From Streptomyces sedi (lineage in GTDB: Bacteria; Actinomycetota; Actinomycetes; Streptomycetales; Streptomycetaceae), in NCBI RefSeq assembly GCF_006335015.1, contig NZ_VDGT01000003.1:62001-126000 (forward strand): a DNA stretch of 64,000 bases. The letters are read 5' to 3'. Positions 63,965-64,000 of the stretch are shown piece by piece. The position numbers and the translations under genes are program-made. The notes under the pieces are model-generated. The model was not told where the DNA came from and ran no database searches. It saw nothing but the letters and a program-made list of their open reading frames with translations. How positions within the stretch are numbered: the stretch's first letter is position 1; each line of letters starts with the position of its first letter.

Positions 63965-64000
63965 CCGCACAGAGCCGCCGTCGAGAGCCGCTCTCGGGAG

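Noticed and set aside
63674..63970. A 98-residue minus-strand reading over the WhiB end and 13-bp repeats
   Set aside because: It overlaps the WhiB gene on the other strand, and half of it is translation of the tandem repeat.

Overview
The window is very GC-rich with strong third-position GC bias, ATGA/GTGA start-stop overlaps and many GTG starts. It carries actinomycete hallmarks: a WhiB-family regulator, WXG100-like proteins, Fe-type superoxide dismutase, GTP-dependent PEP carboxykinase, DUF1707 and DUF402 proteins, and a SpoIIE-type phosphatase fused to an ATPase domain. This points to Streptomyces or a close relative. No rRNA, tRNA, CRISPR array, intact insertion sequence or phage block was seen. 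It looks like chromosome with a few accessory patches.

Layout. 1-331: 5' end of a PCMT-like methyltransferase. 496-10224: a GntR/FCD regulator faces a tightly packed catabolic operon (DapA-like lyase, cyclase/formamidase-like hydrolase, two flavin monooxygenases, crotonase, MFS transporter, SDR, aldehyde dehydrogenase) whose substrate is not known. 10322-13720: a secreted erythromycin-esterase-like protein, then a Rieske oxygenase with a repetitive C-terminal tail and a PaaI-type thioesterase. 13745-16513: membrane glutaredoxin, sodF, a broken Uma2 gene and a VapBC-type toxin-antitoxin pair. 16622-28430: housekeeping and stress genes (DUF255 thioredoxin-fold protein, TetR/DHA2 efflux pair, PEP carboxykinase, AlaA-like aminotransferase, TetR, two bacterial-PH membrane proteins, a D-threonine-aldolase-like PLP enzyme). 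28536-29579: a secreted GH18 chitinase with chitinase-type promoter repeats.

29880-41187 is the most distinctive region: a Gram-positive Tad/Flp pilus locus. It encodes CpaB (SAF), TadZ/CpaE, two TadE/F pseudopilins, the TadA/CpaF ATPase, TadB, TadC, a Flp pilin, a TadG-like protein, a lipoprotein and an OmpA-type peptidoglycan-binding protein. Two small WXG100-like proteins and an unknown protein sit between tadC and the pilin. The matching A24 prepilin peptidase lies at 44331, beyond a transmembrane Ser/Thr kinase and a DUF1990 protein.

45434-63788: undecaprenyl-type prenyltransferase, PIN-PhoH ATPase, secreted transglycosylase-like protein with a coiled coil, AI-2E family transporter, alpha/beta hydrolase_9 membrane protein, a PadR-controlled ABC exporter, fumarase, DUF402 phosphatase, GAF-SpoIIE-ATPase regulator, ahpCD, a DUF1707/LiaF-like protein and a WhiB protein. 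Several genes here have TAnnnT -10 boxes 6-7 nt before the start codon, which suggests leaderless mRNAs. Convergent gene pairs are commonly separated by long perfect hairpins.
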